Source: Nepenthes gracilis
Taxonomy: Eukaryota > Streptophyta > Magnoliopsida > Caryophyllales > Nepenthaceae
Direction: 5' to 3'
Length of the DNA stretch: 64,000 nucleotides
Assembly: GCA_033239525.1 (NCBI GenBank)
Contig: BSYO01000014.1
Span: 14,058,021 to 14,122,020 of the forward strand
Part shown: in pieces, positions 11,001 to 21,583 of the stretch
Layout: every line of letters begins with the position of its first letter
Numbering within the stretch: the first letter of the stretch is position 1
Translations under genes and position numbers: made by a program
Notes under the pieces: model-generated
Seen by the model: the letters and a program-made list of their open reading frames with translations, nothing else
What the model was told of the DNA's origin: nothing
The model's database searches: none

Positions 11001-14000
11001 ATCTCTCGATCTTACAAGTTTCTTATTTATCAGATCATAGAACCGGTTGTCAAACTCATCTTCCTTTTAACCATCCCTTGTTTCAACGTCAAGTTTGGAT
11101 ATCTCATCCCTTAGGGTATAAATGTACACTTTGTATTTGAACACCCTCAAATGATCATAAGTAAACTCTTTTCCAAGCCCCATACTTTGTTAGCATCATC
11201 CCTATTCAACAGAACACCCGATAAAAGATTGATAATGTTGGTCACAATATTCAAAGCTTTCCTCAAAAGGTACCAGGTAGATTTCTCTCCCAATTGAATA
11301 CATCGTACTTTCTTAATCATCATTTTGTTTGTTCTTTCAATCACTTTGTTCAATCTTGATGTCTTAGGTGGCATCTTTTGATGTCGAATACCTTGCAAGC
11401 GACAATATGCATCAAAGGGCTCAAGGTATTTTCCTCTATTGTCATTAAGGATGCATTTCAACTTCTTCTCTATTTACCTTTCAACCAACACATGAAATTG
11501 TTTGGATGCCTTAAAAAGTACAATACTTTAACTTTTAGGAATACATCAACACTTTTTTCAAACAATTATCAATAAAAGTAATGAAGTAAAATACAATACC
11601 ACAAGTTTTTATCTTTAATGAGCCATGTATGTTGGTATGTATTAACTCAAGAAGGCCTGCTTTCTTCATTGATGATTCTCAATGAAAGGAAATTTTCCTT
11701 TACTTCCTGGCCATGTAATGGGAGCAAGTATTTAATTTAACTTCTGTCACACTCGAAAGAAAGCTCTTATTTACTAGACAGGTTAACCTATTCTCACTCA
11801 TATGGCTAAGGTGCCTGTGCCATAATTCAGAGTATTCATTTCCGTTAGAGACATTTACGTCACCTTTGAGATCAAAGCTTGCAATACATATAATTTGATA
11901 ACTTGTTGTCGCATGTTGTCACTAGAAACCCATTAGTGAGCTTCAGTGAGCCTTCATAGAATGTGTTCAGCAATGCTAAATTGAATTGAAAATCCAGAAC
12001 ATATTAGACATCCCTCGAAGTCAATTTAGTGTTGGAACTAGTGGTCAAACACACGTCACTATGCCCCAAATTCCGTGATATATTGTTGTTGCCATTTTCA
12101 ATACCACAAAATTACCGAGTGTATAAGATGCGAAGAACTCTTTCCGTGACGTTGCATGGAGTGATGCGCTATTACCAATCACTTAACTTGTCTAATGATT
12201 GATTACCTCCTCTTTACATACAACTATAAGATTGGATTTGGTCATAATTTAAGCCATTTATTCATCATGAGTCTTCTCAGTCTTCCTTTCACCGTCATCT
12301 CCATTTTCACACTTTTACTTATAGCAATGTATTGATATGGTCAACCTTTCCACAATGATGACATTCAAAATTTTGACATCACAATCTTAACTTGGACTCT
12401 TTTCGTCCCACTTAGAATCTCTCCCCTTTCTCTTCCCTTGGACTCCAAGACTAACACGTCAAAATGCAAGGATGAAGAGTCTTGCAATCTTCTCCTCATC
12501 TTTTCACTGAGAATAACACCATTGGCTATTTCCTAGGTCACATCATTAGGGTTGGAATTGGCATTGAAAATCTAAAGAACCTCCCAAGAATCAAGTAGAG
12601 TTCCAAGGTTACAACGTCACTAGGGTTGGAATTGGCATTAAAAATTCGAAAAGCCTCCCAAGAATCAGGTAGAGTGGTTAATAACCATAAGCAAATAAAT
12701 TTATTATCGAATTTTATATCCATACAAACAAGTGATCAATGCTACCTTAGAATTCATTAAGATGATTGATTGTGGATCTCCCTTTCTGATACCTTACTTG
12801 CATCAATTTCGTTAAGAGATATGATTTATTGTTGTCAATTTAGAGTATTTTGAGCTTATCCTATAGTGCTTTTGCTTGATTTTTGTTACAAATATGATTA
12901 TAGACATTATTATCTATCAATTGTTAAATATAGCTACAAACTTGTTTGCTCAAAAGTTTAATCCTAATCAAATTTAGACTTTGGATTTTGTGTAGCAAAT
13001 ATCGAGAGGTGCAACGCTGTAACGAATAAAAATTCTTCATCTTGCTCCTCTATATATCAAATGTAGTGCCCGATTTTTCATTCATATTTATGGTATCATT
13101 ATTAATATGTATAGATTAATATGTAAAATAATTTTACAATAAAAGTTTTAAAAAATTAAAATTAGAAAACATCATATCCGACACCTAATAGGTGCCTATC
13201 TCCACGCTAATGCGTGTTTTAAGCAAAAATTATGTGCATGAGGTGTGCCTATAGAGCACTTATGTACAATTCGGGTAAAATATTTGTGCTTAAGGTGTAT
13301 CTAATGTGGTGCCCATGCACACTTGTGCATGTGAGTGGCACTTAATGCATGCTTGTTTGACATTTGTGTGCCAATTAAGTGTATAAAGGGTCATTTGTCG
13401 ATCTTCGATTATTTGCACAAGAAAAGAGAGAGAGAAGGAACAAAGAAGAAGAAAAGAAAAGGAGAAAGAAAGAGGCTTTGAAGGTATTTTGTAACAGATC
13501 TACTACATTTAAAGTTTAATATAAGTATATTTAAATCAATTAATTAATTTATTATTTAAATCATTTGATTTTACTTGCGATACTTTTTAAATGCACATGA
13601 ATGTCACCATTTACAACCATTTTTTTAATATTGTTGCATGCATGCATATTTCACCAAACGTTTTAAGGGTTGATTAGTTTTACTAAATATTTAAAGATTT
13701 TTTACAGAATAATTAAATATTTTGAAGAATTATATTTATATATCGAAGTATTGTTAAGAAAAAATCATAAAATGTTTGTACATTTGACTTTACATGTGAC
13801 TTCCATATAAATATTTAGTGAGGACACTATTTTTTATTTGATCTAAGTTTATACTTTCTCCAAATGGTAAAAAAATTTGTATATTTATCATTAAATCCTC
13901 CGTTTGTTAATTAAAAAACATTATAAGGAATTAACAACTTATATTTGGACATATTCTAATATAGTAAGTGTACTTGAAGAATACACATATCATTCACAAG

Positions 14001-17000
14001 TAAAAAAAAAAATGACATTTAACTTTATCTCTAAGGAGTAATATGTAAACAATCCACCTATGAATTTTGAATAATAGTATATCATCGTAAAAGTTATTGA
14101 AAATATGAGTAACATATTCTTCAAAGTATGACTTTTGATTAGTTGGTGTGCGGATCATCGGTTCTTGATTATCAGAATTTGACCTGCATTATATTTTATA
14201 TTTTGAAGTATTTTAACATTTTGAATTTTACGGGTTTTGATATAATTTTTCAAATTGTATGATTTTATGGATATATTATATGCTTTGGTATTATAATATT
14301 TTCATACTTTTTACATAATTTAAATATTCGTCTTTATACCACACAATTTATACAAAATCATAATTTGGAATAAGTTTAATGCATAGTTTGATATTTCGAA
14401 TTTCACATGTATTTTATGGCTTTTCGTCTTTCTATTTATTTTATTAATAAGTATTATTTATTATATATATTTATACTTATTGAAAGTTAAACTCATAATT
14501 TGCAATTGTTTACTAATCTTTTTAGATTAATGAGCCATGAATACTTGCAAAATGTAAATGGAAGACTAATAAATATTTTTATATAGTTGTATTTCAAGAT
14601 TTGAGAACTGTTTGGGATTTATGTATACTTAAAAGTTAAGTAGTTTGTTACTTTGGACAGGTGAATTTAATGAATGTTATGTGCAGTTTTTGATTGTGAT
14701 ATAATGGATAATTGGTTAGATACTTTTCTTTGCTATATATTGCGTTTGAGCAGGTATTAATCTAGCCAGTTCTTATATCCGTTGTGAGTTTACAATTTAC
14801 TATGTTATACGTGGTTTTGGGTGTAATATATGACCCTGCTTTAGTCATTTACAGTTAATCAATACAATTGATGGCTTTTTTATATCATTTGCTCATGTCG
14901 GGATCGTAATATCAAAAGTTGTGCCAAGCACGGCCAATAATAAACAACATTGGATTATGTATAGCATGGCCTGAATTTTATTTATATTCAACAATCATTT
15001 GACAAGGTATTTTTAAAAAATGAGTTATTATTAACTGTATTTTTTTTACTTTTATAAATTATAATATTAAAAATATTTAAATAAATAAATGAAATAATGC
15101 TTCATTTTTTATAAAATTTTATACAATTTTATTTTTTAGTATTTTTTTATTTTTATATTAGAGCCATGCCGTGTTAAACACAGCCCCATAGATATGTTTG
15201 GCCCAACACAAGCAGACCACGTGCCGTGCTAGGCTGGGACATCTATATCCCGTGCCATGCGAGGCATGGCCCATTAAATAAATATGTCGTGATGACACGA
15301 CATATTTACTAGCGGGCAGCCCAAATAAATGGGCCATGAACCATTTAATATCTGTAGCAAGAAACTGACCTTGAATGATATACAAAATGCCATGGGAGCC
15401 CAGTCCCTTCTCAGCACAGATAGCATCTTTGGAACTTGAGCAAGGCTCATATCCAGAGGGCCTGATGCTGACTGAATCTTATGCTCTGCCTGCACGATTA
15501 TGACCTGTGTAAGCAACTGAAGGTTTCGAGGAAAGAAATAATTTGTTTGAGAAGCTACAATACTATCTCAAGCCTTCCAATCCTATGAAAGAATGCAGGG
15601 ATGCTCTTTTGTGCTGAGCCCAAAATGCATTTCATGTAGCTACCTATGCCCTTTTTTCTCTGATGTTTGATTGGTGTGCATTACCCTCTAAAAAAACACT
15701 TTTTTTAAGGGAGGAATCTGTCTATTATGCGCCGTTTTTGGCTTTAATTGACGAAAACTTAATAAAATTTATTCCAATTCACAGCAGAAAAATCTTATCA
15801 CAGAAATATTAGAAGTTAGGAACAAACCAAAAGAACAGAAGTTAGAATGTGTTTAATTTCGTTCTTGAGGTCATTATTATAATAAGAAAGTTCACAGCTG
15901 GCAGGATTCCTAGCAAGATTGTCGGATTTCCGTTCCTATAGATTGCTAAAAGAAACGGTAGAGAATTTAGTTTTCAATGTGTGACACTACCATGCTGTCC
16001 CACGGGACGTAGAAGTCAGATACAGCAGCAGAAAGATAGAACATAGCAGCTGGGCCAAGGCTCCTCATAGAGATTGCAATCAACTGTAAAAGCTACCCAA
16101 AACACAAGACCCAGTCCGTCAATACGAGGGTATGCAACATGAACAAATCATGAAAGCAAAGAGAGGACGAAACAATTTAACAGGAAAAACATTATTGGTA
16201 GTATCAGACCATTACGAAGTAGGATTACTACAGGAACCAAAAAAAAAAAAAAGCATTTAATTTTTTGCTCAAAGATTCTTTCATCACAAAATACCAACTA
16301 ATCATCAAATAATTAAACCTTCTTAGTTTTACAATTTTTAGAGTTGCAAATTGACGCAATTAGATTGCTTCAATACAATATACAATTAAGATTTCACGAA
16401 AACATTCAACAGAAACTGTAGATAATACATACCTAAAAGAAATGAGAGATTATTCAATGGAAAACATATGATGCACACATCATCTTGATCAATTTTGAGA
16501 TATCACTGACCAATTTCAGGAGAAAAATTTTCCTGATCATTTGATTCCAAACCGGATAAATTCAAAACTGGCATAAATAATAGAATTGTCGAGTGAAGTT
16601 GTAGCAAGAACTGAAAAGGTCAAACAGCACTATATTCAACCCAAGAACTACTTAACACTTCCCGAACAGCATTGTATCACATGAAAGGGCAGAATTGCTA
16701 AGTTCAATTGAGAACAAATACTTCATCACGATTTAGAATAGTCAACTTTATCCATATAACTCATTATCTCTAATTCTCACTTCATCTCCAAGAAAATTTT
16801 TAGCATGAAACCAGATCTAAACATGCTCAGTTGGAGCGAAATACGTAAGACCCAAGTTTAGTATTGATACTTATCATTAAATTGAAATGTAACTCCATTA
16901 TAGAATCCTAAGGCACAAGAGATAACATACATTTAGAATAGACAGATAGCAAGCCATGGTACATCAAAAGGAATGTGTAGAAGTATATAAGGTAATAAAC

Positions 17001-19095
17001 CTGAAGATACTCAAATATGGTTGTAAAGGGCAGTTTCAATAGAAACCCAGCTGCTAAAGCCTGCAATCCAAAATCCAATAGTGGATGTAAAATGCATTGA
17101 CTTTCTGCTTTTGCAATTGATTTTCTGAGAGGGTGCCACTATAAAACAGTGTATTTACAAAATTATAAAGACAAAACAGATATTGATGGTCCATACAGCA
17201 TGATGATCCATGATGGCCTTTCTCACTGCCTCGCACTGTGACCGCTGCACTGATAAATTATGAGAAGTTTAAATAACTTCAGAAATCAACAAGCAGTGGT
17301 TTGCACAATATAATAGGGAGCAAATGAGTTCGTCAGACAATCTCTCATTTAACAAATAATTAATAGAAAATGTAATATGTGTGCCTAAGTAATGTGGACC
17401 CTCAAAATTTATTCATCAATACTCATCATTTTGCAAGTAATACCAGATTATCCTCTCAGTGCAAACAGTTTGGGTCTTCTTATAATAGAGAAATGATGAA
17501 CTTCAGAATCGTAATGGTAGCTAAGGATGGACAAAGCAGAAGATAAATGGCTCACATGATTTTAACTCAACACTTTTATCACATAGTTATAATTAACAAG
17601 AGCATCAGCCAAAGATTTTTGGAATAAAATAGAAGCCCCTCCCAAAATTGTACAAATTTCTTTCAAAGCTTAGGGCTGCCTGGATGTAGATGAAATATCT
17701 ATTCAGATAGATCTCATAAATGATTAAATTGCAATGGAATGATACTAGACCATAAGTCAAAAATATGTCATTCTTTTAAGAATCTCAAATATGGGTTTGC
17801 AAGTAGAAAACCACAGATCAAAAGAGAGGGAAAAAAGCATACAGCCTAATGGGTTCACCCAAAAAATTTCATCTACTTGGGTGAGAATGGCAAGCACACT
17901 CGTATTCCGTTGGATTTACAGAACTCCCTGCTAATACAATTTAAACACCTTTTGTGGTTTCCAAATTCAAACAGTACAAGATTATTATTTTTTTATGCGA
18001 AATATGGGGGTGCTGGTGGAGGAGGGAGAAGTTGGCAAGAGTTGAATCTAGGGTCATGGAACCAAGGCCCTGAGCAAATTGGTAGTCAACAACCAAGCAA
18101 CTTCTACATCCCCAATTAAAAAGATTAATATTTAAAAGTATGACTACTCTTCACTCAATACCACCATGCTTCTTTTAATTTTAACCGAAGAAGATGGTTC
18201 CAAGCCCTATAATTTGGTATTTTGGACCAACATCTGCTATTTTCCCAAAGTAAAGATCCTTTGTAGGCTTCAACATGCGCTTTTGCTTCTTTGTCTGGCA
18301 GACAAGATCTCAAGAAAATCGAAGTAGATAGAAACTACCAACCTTGGATGTTACCCTCATTAGTGAACTCAAAGCATTCGAGCAGAGGATCATCTGGAAG
18401 AGATCTACAATAGGGCTGGCAGGTTCCTCTGCATGAATATCAATGATAGCTTCTATATAAAAAGCAAAGGGAAGGGGGAAAAAACAACTGCAAAGGACAT
18501 TATGATGCCAAAACCACCTCATATAGTTATATGTGGAAGTGACAACATGAAAACACAATATAGTCACCTCCGATGGAGATAGATAACTGCATATCCAGCT
18601 TTCAGAAAGTACCTGTGCCAATAAATATCAGTTGAATTTTTTTGCCATGGCCAAAAAAAAAAAAGAAGAAGAAAGAAAGAAATCCACAGAAAGCTCCTAT
18701 TTCAAAAGCCATGAGATGGGTACTCTGTGGATGCAGCCCCTCTGTGACCTGAGCTGAAGTTATCGATGTAGCGAACACATCTTTGTTCCAGAGGAACAGT
18801 TGTCCCACCAGAAGTTACACATACAATTTTCCTGCAAGATGTGCCATTTCCTGCAGAGGAAGCATAATCGATGCATTAAATTCAGCAACATAATGATGGA
18901 GAGACAACAAAATGAAGATGCATTACAACTAAGGCTACCTAACTTGCCTGATAATTGAGAGTTTTGCTCAATAAAATTCTTCAATTTTTCACTAATACAC
19001 GGATGATTTTTTAGAGGTGGTGCTGAGTCAAAGAATTTTTTGACTTCTCTATCCACTGTTTCTTGAGAATCTTCTGATATGCAATTAGAACCCAT
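8022..19095 (-). CDS. PPCS: Phosphopantothenate-cysteine ligase (PPCS), nine coding exons
   Basis: PPCS joins 4'-phosphopantothenate to cysteine, the second step from pantothenate to coenzyme A. I assembled nine minus-strand coding exons with GT-AG borders and consistent phase: 19,095-18,939; 18,850-18,724; 18,612-18,568; 18,428-18,343; 17,249-17,197; 17,060-17,001; 16,083-15,991; 15,489-15,370; 8,267-8,022. They give 987 nt, 328 residues, close to plant PPCS length. Family motifs are [19 protein letters not shown] (about residues 65-83) with [31 protein letters not shown] (191-203), ISFKLETD spanning the exon 8/9 junction, and VVANEL (271-276). No stop or frameshift is seen. The last intron is 7.1 kb and holds a dead copia element. 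The start is the first ATG of exon 1. An in-frame alternative donor (GCAAGT, nine bases earlier) exists for exon 1. Confidence 0.92.
9110..13000 (-). mobile_element. Degenerate Ty1/copia retrotransposon inside PPCS intron 8
   Basis: On the minus strand, copia domains appear in the copia order gag, integrase, RT, RNase H. A gag fragment with a zinc knuckle ([14 protein letters not shown]) lies at 12,960-12,240. Integrase pieces lie at 11,461-11,147 ([12 protein letters not shown], an ER.N motif). RT pieces lie at about 10,650-9,800 ([14 protein letters not shown], then an [16 protein letters not shown] stretch). RNase H lies at 9,494-9,132 ([34 protein letters not shown]). Integrase before RT separates it from Ty3/gypsy. 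Stops and frameshifts are frequent throughout. I could not define LTRs, and both ends are approximate. Confidence 0.82.
12545..12685 (-). repeat. 74-bp tandem duplication within copia gag remnant
   Basis: The stretch starting GGTTGGAATTGGCATT occurs at about 12,550 and again 74 bp later at about 12,624, each copy followed by CCTCCCAAGAATCA and AGGTAGAG-like text. The copies differ at several bases. It lies inside the dead copia gag. Confidence 0.7.
13070..14960 (+). repeat. LTR-like dispersed repeat (GTGCCCATG family), boundaries uncertain
   Basis: The left end reads TGTAGTGCCCGATTTTTCAT, a typical LTR-like start. It is followed by a GTGC/CATG-word-rich block (13,180-13,380), a GTGTATAAAG TATA-like site and a purine-rich GAGAGAGAGAAG leader (13,420-13,470). 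Similar blocks recur at 23.8-24.05, 24.5-25.9 and, reversed, 53.6-52.9 kb. I could not fix the right end or find target duplications. No coding sequence is seen. Confidence 0.4.
15280..15307. repeat. Perfect 12-bp-stem hairpin in a GTGCCATGC-rich repeat
   Basis: AAATATGTCGTG and CACGACATATTT flank a four-base loop (ATGA). Outer arms around 15,266-15,280 and about 15,323-15,340 (CATGGCCCATTAAATA and AAATAAATGGGCCATG) also pair, so the whole block from about 15,266 to 15,340 could fold. Surrounding CCGTGCCATGC text suggests part of a repeat element. It lies inside PPCS intron 8. Confidence 0.6.
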
Positions 19096-20021
19096 CAAAA
19101 ATCAGCTGTCCTGTCACTGGTGCAACTAATGAGTTGAAGAGTTAGACTTTCTAGAACTCAATTCAGAACCAAAGCTGAACTAGAATATACATGATCAGCC
19201 ATCAGCAATAGCATCAACCAACATTACCAACCAAAGCAGTAGTTAAATCAGAAAATCTTCATCCATTTCACATTTAAATCGTATTACTGACATGTACTGA
19301 AATCTGAGTAAGTTCAATGATTTTTTTATTGATAAAAAGCACACGTGCATGCACACACCACTTGAGAAGAACCAAACTTTAGTCTTTCGTATAATGAAGA
19401 AGGCAGTCTGCCACATGAACTACCCTGGAAATATATTGTTGATTAGTAAGATATACGGCAGGGATTAAACGAAGATACATACTTGGATGCATAATTTCTT
19501 TTTATCCTTCATACACTATATTGAAGGAAATAATTACTAAAACAGAAGAGAATTTAAAATTCTGTCCCAAAAGAAATCAGTCAAAAAGTATGGCTCAAAT
19601 ATGTGCAAATTGACATGCATGATAAATTCCCATTTGTGTCCTCCACAAAGCATAAAATGAATTTACAATTTTCAATCCTAATAACTCTAAGAAGCAAACT
19701 TAACAAATTGTTAAAGGAATTGAATAGTTTGCAATCTGGCTTATCACAAAGACTAGAGCCTCACAAGCTTCCCCTGGGATTGTTTCTGCACTTCAGACTC
19801 TACAGTAAAAGGCATTCCCTGTTCTTGGCCATTAAAAAGCGTGTCTTACAGATGTTTACTTGGAGAACAGGAAAATAAAGAACACATGTAGATCCTCGAA
19901 AATTCAACCTGCCTTTCGTATCCCTATGGTGATGTTTATAACTGAGATAACCAACATTTTACCATTCCCTGCCATTAAGTGCAAATTTTCTTGAATCATT
20001 TTTTTTATGCATTGTAGTTTC

Positions 20022-20990
20022 TGTAAGGAAAAATGGCGTCAGACAATTTCAAGCACACACACACAATAGTGAACAAAGAAGAAGGAAGAAGAGGAGAACA
20101 CCAAGATTTACGTGGAAAATCCTTCACAAATCGAAGGGAAAAACCATAGGACGTTTTGTCCACAATAAATTTTCACTATGTAAGTTTTACGATTACACAA
20201 ACCCTAGGAGAAGAGAATGAAAGCAAGAGCACAAATCATTCAGAGTATACTCTCTTCACACTCTTTCACACTTGGAAAAAACTCACACACTCTCACAGTT
20301 TCAATGCAGCGTACATATTATGTAAATCTACAGAATATTTTCTTCCCCGACAAAATCTATCATTTCCAACATTATAAATATACTCTACAAATTTGTAGAG
20401 CTCTACAGTAACGGCGCGCACTTAGCAGGGATCGCACAGTATTCTTCTGAGATCACGCGTGTCAGAGAAATCTTCTGAGCTAGCATTGAATTGGCCCAAC
20501 TCTTATTACCCATTCGAGTTCCTACCGCCGTTTGCCTCCTTGGTCTGTCAATGAATTGACCGGCCATTTGCCTCAAGAGCATCCGTTGTGCCAGCCTAAA
20601 AACTTGAAACCTTGGCCAGTCAACGTGTTGACCAGCCAATGTACTTCTTTGCCGGTCAACGCGTTGACCAGCCAATGTACTTCTTTGCCGGTCAATGCAT
20701 TGACCAGCAATTTGCCCCGAGTGCCTTCAGCCGTTATCTGCCTTCTTGGCCGGTTAACACGTTGACCGGCCATTTGCTCCATATACAGGTCAGCCCGTTG
20801 ACTGGAATAATGCAATCGGCAAATCCGCGAGCCTGCCCTCGGCTGTTTTGCCTCCATGGCCAATTTGCCATTTTGCCGGCAACGGACATTGACCGGAATT
20901 TCTCCACAAAGTCCGTGGGCTCCATGCACAGTCCTCGTCCTTGTCTTCGGTCTATGTCCTCGGACTATAAATCACTTCCTCACGCCAACA
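20022..20990. mobile_element. Solo LTR with perfect 5-bp target duplication
   Basis: The segment starts TGTAAGGAAAAATGG and ends CACGCCAACA, the TG...CA ends of an LTR. It is flanked by GTTTC on both sides (20,017-20,021 and 20,991-20,995). No gag-pol or second LTR is nearby, so it is a solo LTR of 969 bp left by recombination. It contains a short CA repeat near 20,053 and the W-box palindrome array described separately. The superfamily cannot be told without an internal region. Confidence 0.85.
20546..20805. repeat. 36-bp tandem array of W-box palindromes in the solo LTR
   Basis: Facing GTCAA and TTGACC words recur at 20,547, 20,618, 20,654, 20,690, 20,752 and 20,788. Most steps are 36 bp (72, 36, 36, 62, 36). 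Two units are perfect 16-bp palindromes: GGTCAACGCGTTGACC (20,654-20,669) and GGTCAATGCATTGACC (20,690-20,705). Each arm contains TTGACC, a WRKY W-box core. The text between them (CAGCCAATGTACTTCTTTGC) is identical in two units. Confidence 0.85.
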
Positions 20991-21583
20991 GTTTCCAGTT
21001 CCAATTTTCTAGCAATTCGTGCAATCATTTTGTGGAGACTGATTGCAAGAAAATGAAATAAACTAACCAACCAAAATTTTCCTTATAAGGTAAACAGCCG
21101 AAAGAGCTAGTCGGAAGAGATCAGGAGGTAAAGTAAGGCCAGAATTCAGGAGTCTTCGAATATTTCACGTAACACCTCACCCCCAAAAGGAATGATCAAA
21201 TTGTATGGTTTCTAGAAATCATACATCCTACTCGACTCTACCATCACAATTTGGTACATACCTCGGCTAATAATTTTTCTCCTCTTTTAATCGGAATTCA
21301 TAATGAGAATTTGGACGTCACAGCCAAATTCTTCCGTAGTGCATAGAATTCACAATCATATATACAAACATAACTAGATAGATATACACTTCAAGTAGAA
21401 ATCGAAGATACAATATAGAGAAGATAGTTAGAGCGAACCAGTCACCTTCCCCGTTAATCGGAGCTTGAAGAATGAGAATGGTTGTCTTGCCGCAACGCCG
21501 GTGAAGGAATTTAAATCAATAGGCCGGCCACGTAGTTCCAGCGGCGGAGAGCAGATCATTTGGCCGATTCGTGGGATTTTATA

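Larger units (their letters stand above)
8268..15369 (-). other. Transposon-inflated last intron of PPCS (7.1 kb)
   Basis: The donor reads TTCAAG then GTCAGT at 15,370/15,369. The acceptor reads GGAGCAG then CTGGAG at 8,268/8,267, both phase 0. All other PPCS introns are roughly 90 bp to 1.1 kb. The extra length comes from copia remains (about 9,110-13,000), an LTR-like segment (from about 13,070) and a hairpin-rich repeat near 15,130-15,340. The protein reads straight across (ISFK, then LETD). Confidence 0.88.
19096..21583 (-). promoter_or_regulatory. Inferred PPCS leader: TATA box, 5' UTR exon and leader intron
   Basis: TATAAAAT lies on the minus strand at 21,583-21,576. About 130 bp later a good splice donor reads GGGGAAG then GTGACT (exon end 21,446). 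Upstream of the PPCS start codon the minus strand reads TTAGTTGCACCAG, a plausible acceptor around 19,110-19,125. A non-coding first exon of about 100 bp and a leader intron of about 2.3 kb would join these. The solo LTR at 20,022-20,990 would then lie inside that intron. This is inference from splice and TATA signals only. Confidence 0.45.

Noticed and set aside
18930..18948. GC-AG intron in PPCS (CAG then GCAAGT)
   Set aside because: A normal GT donor (TTAG then GTAGCC) nine bases downstream gives the same frame; the canonical site is preferred without transcript data.
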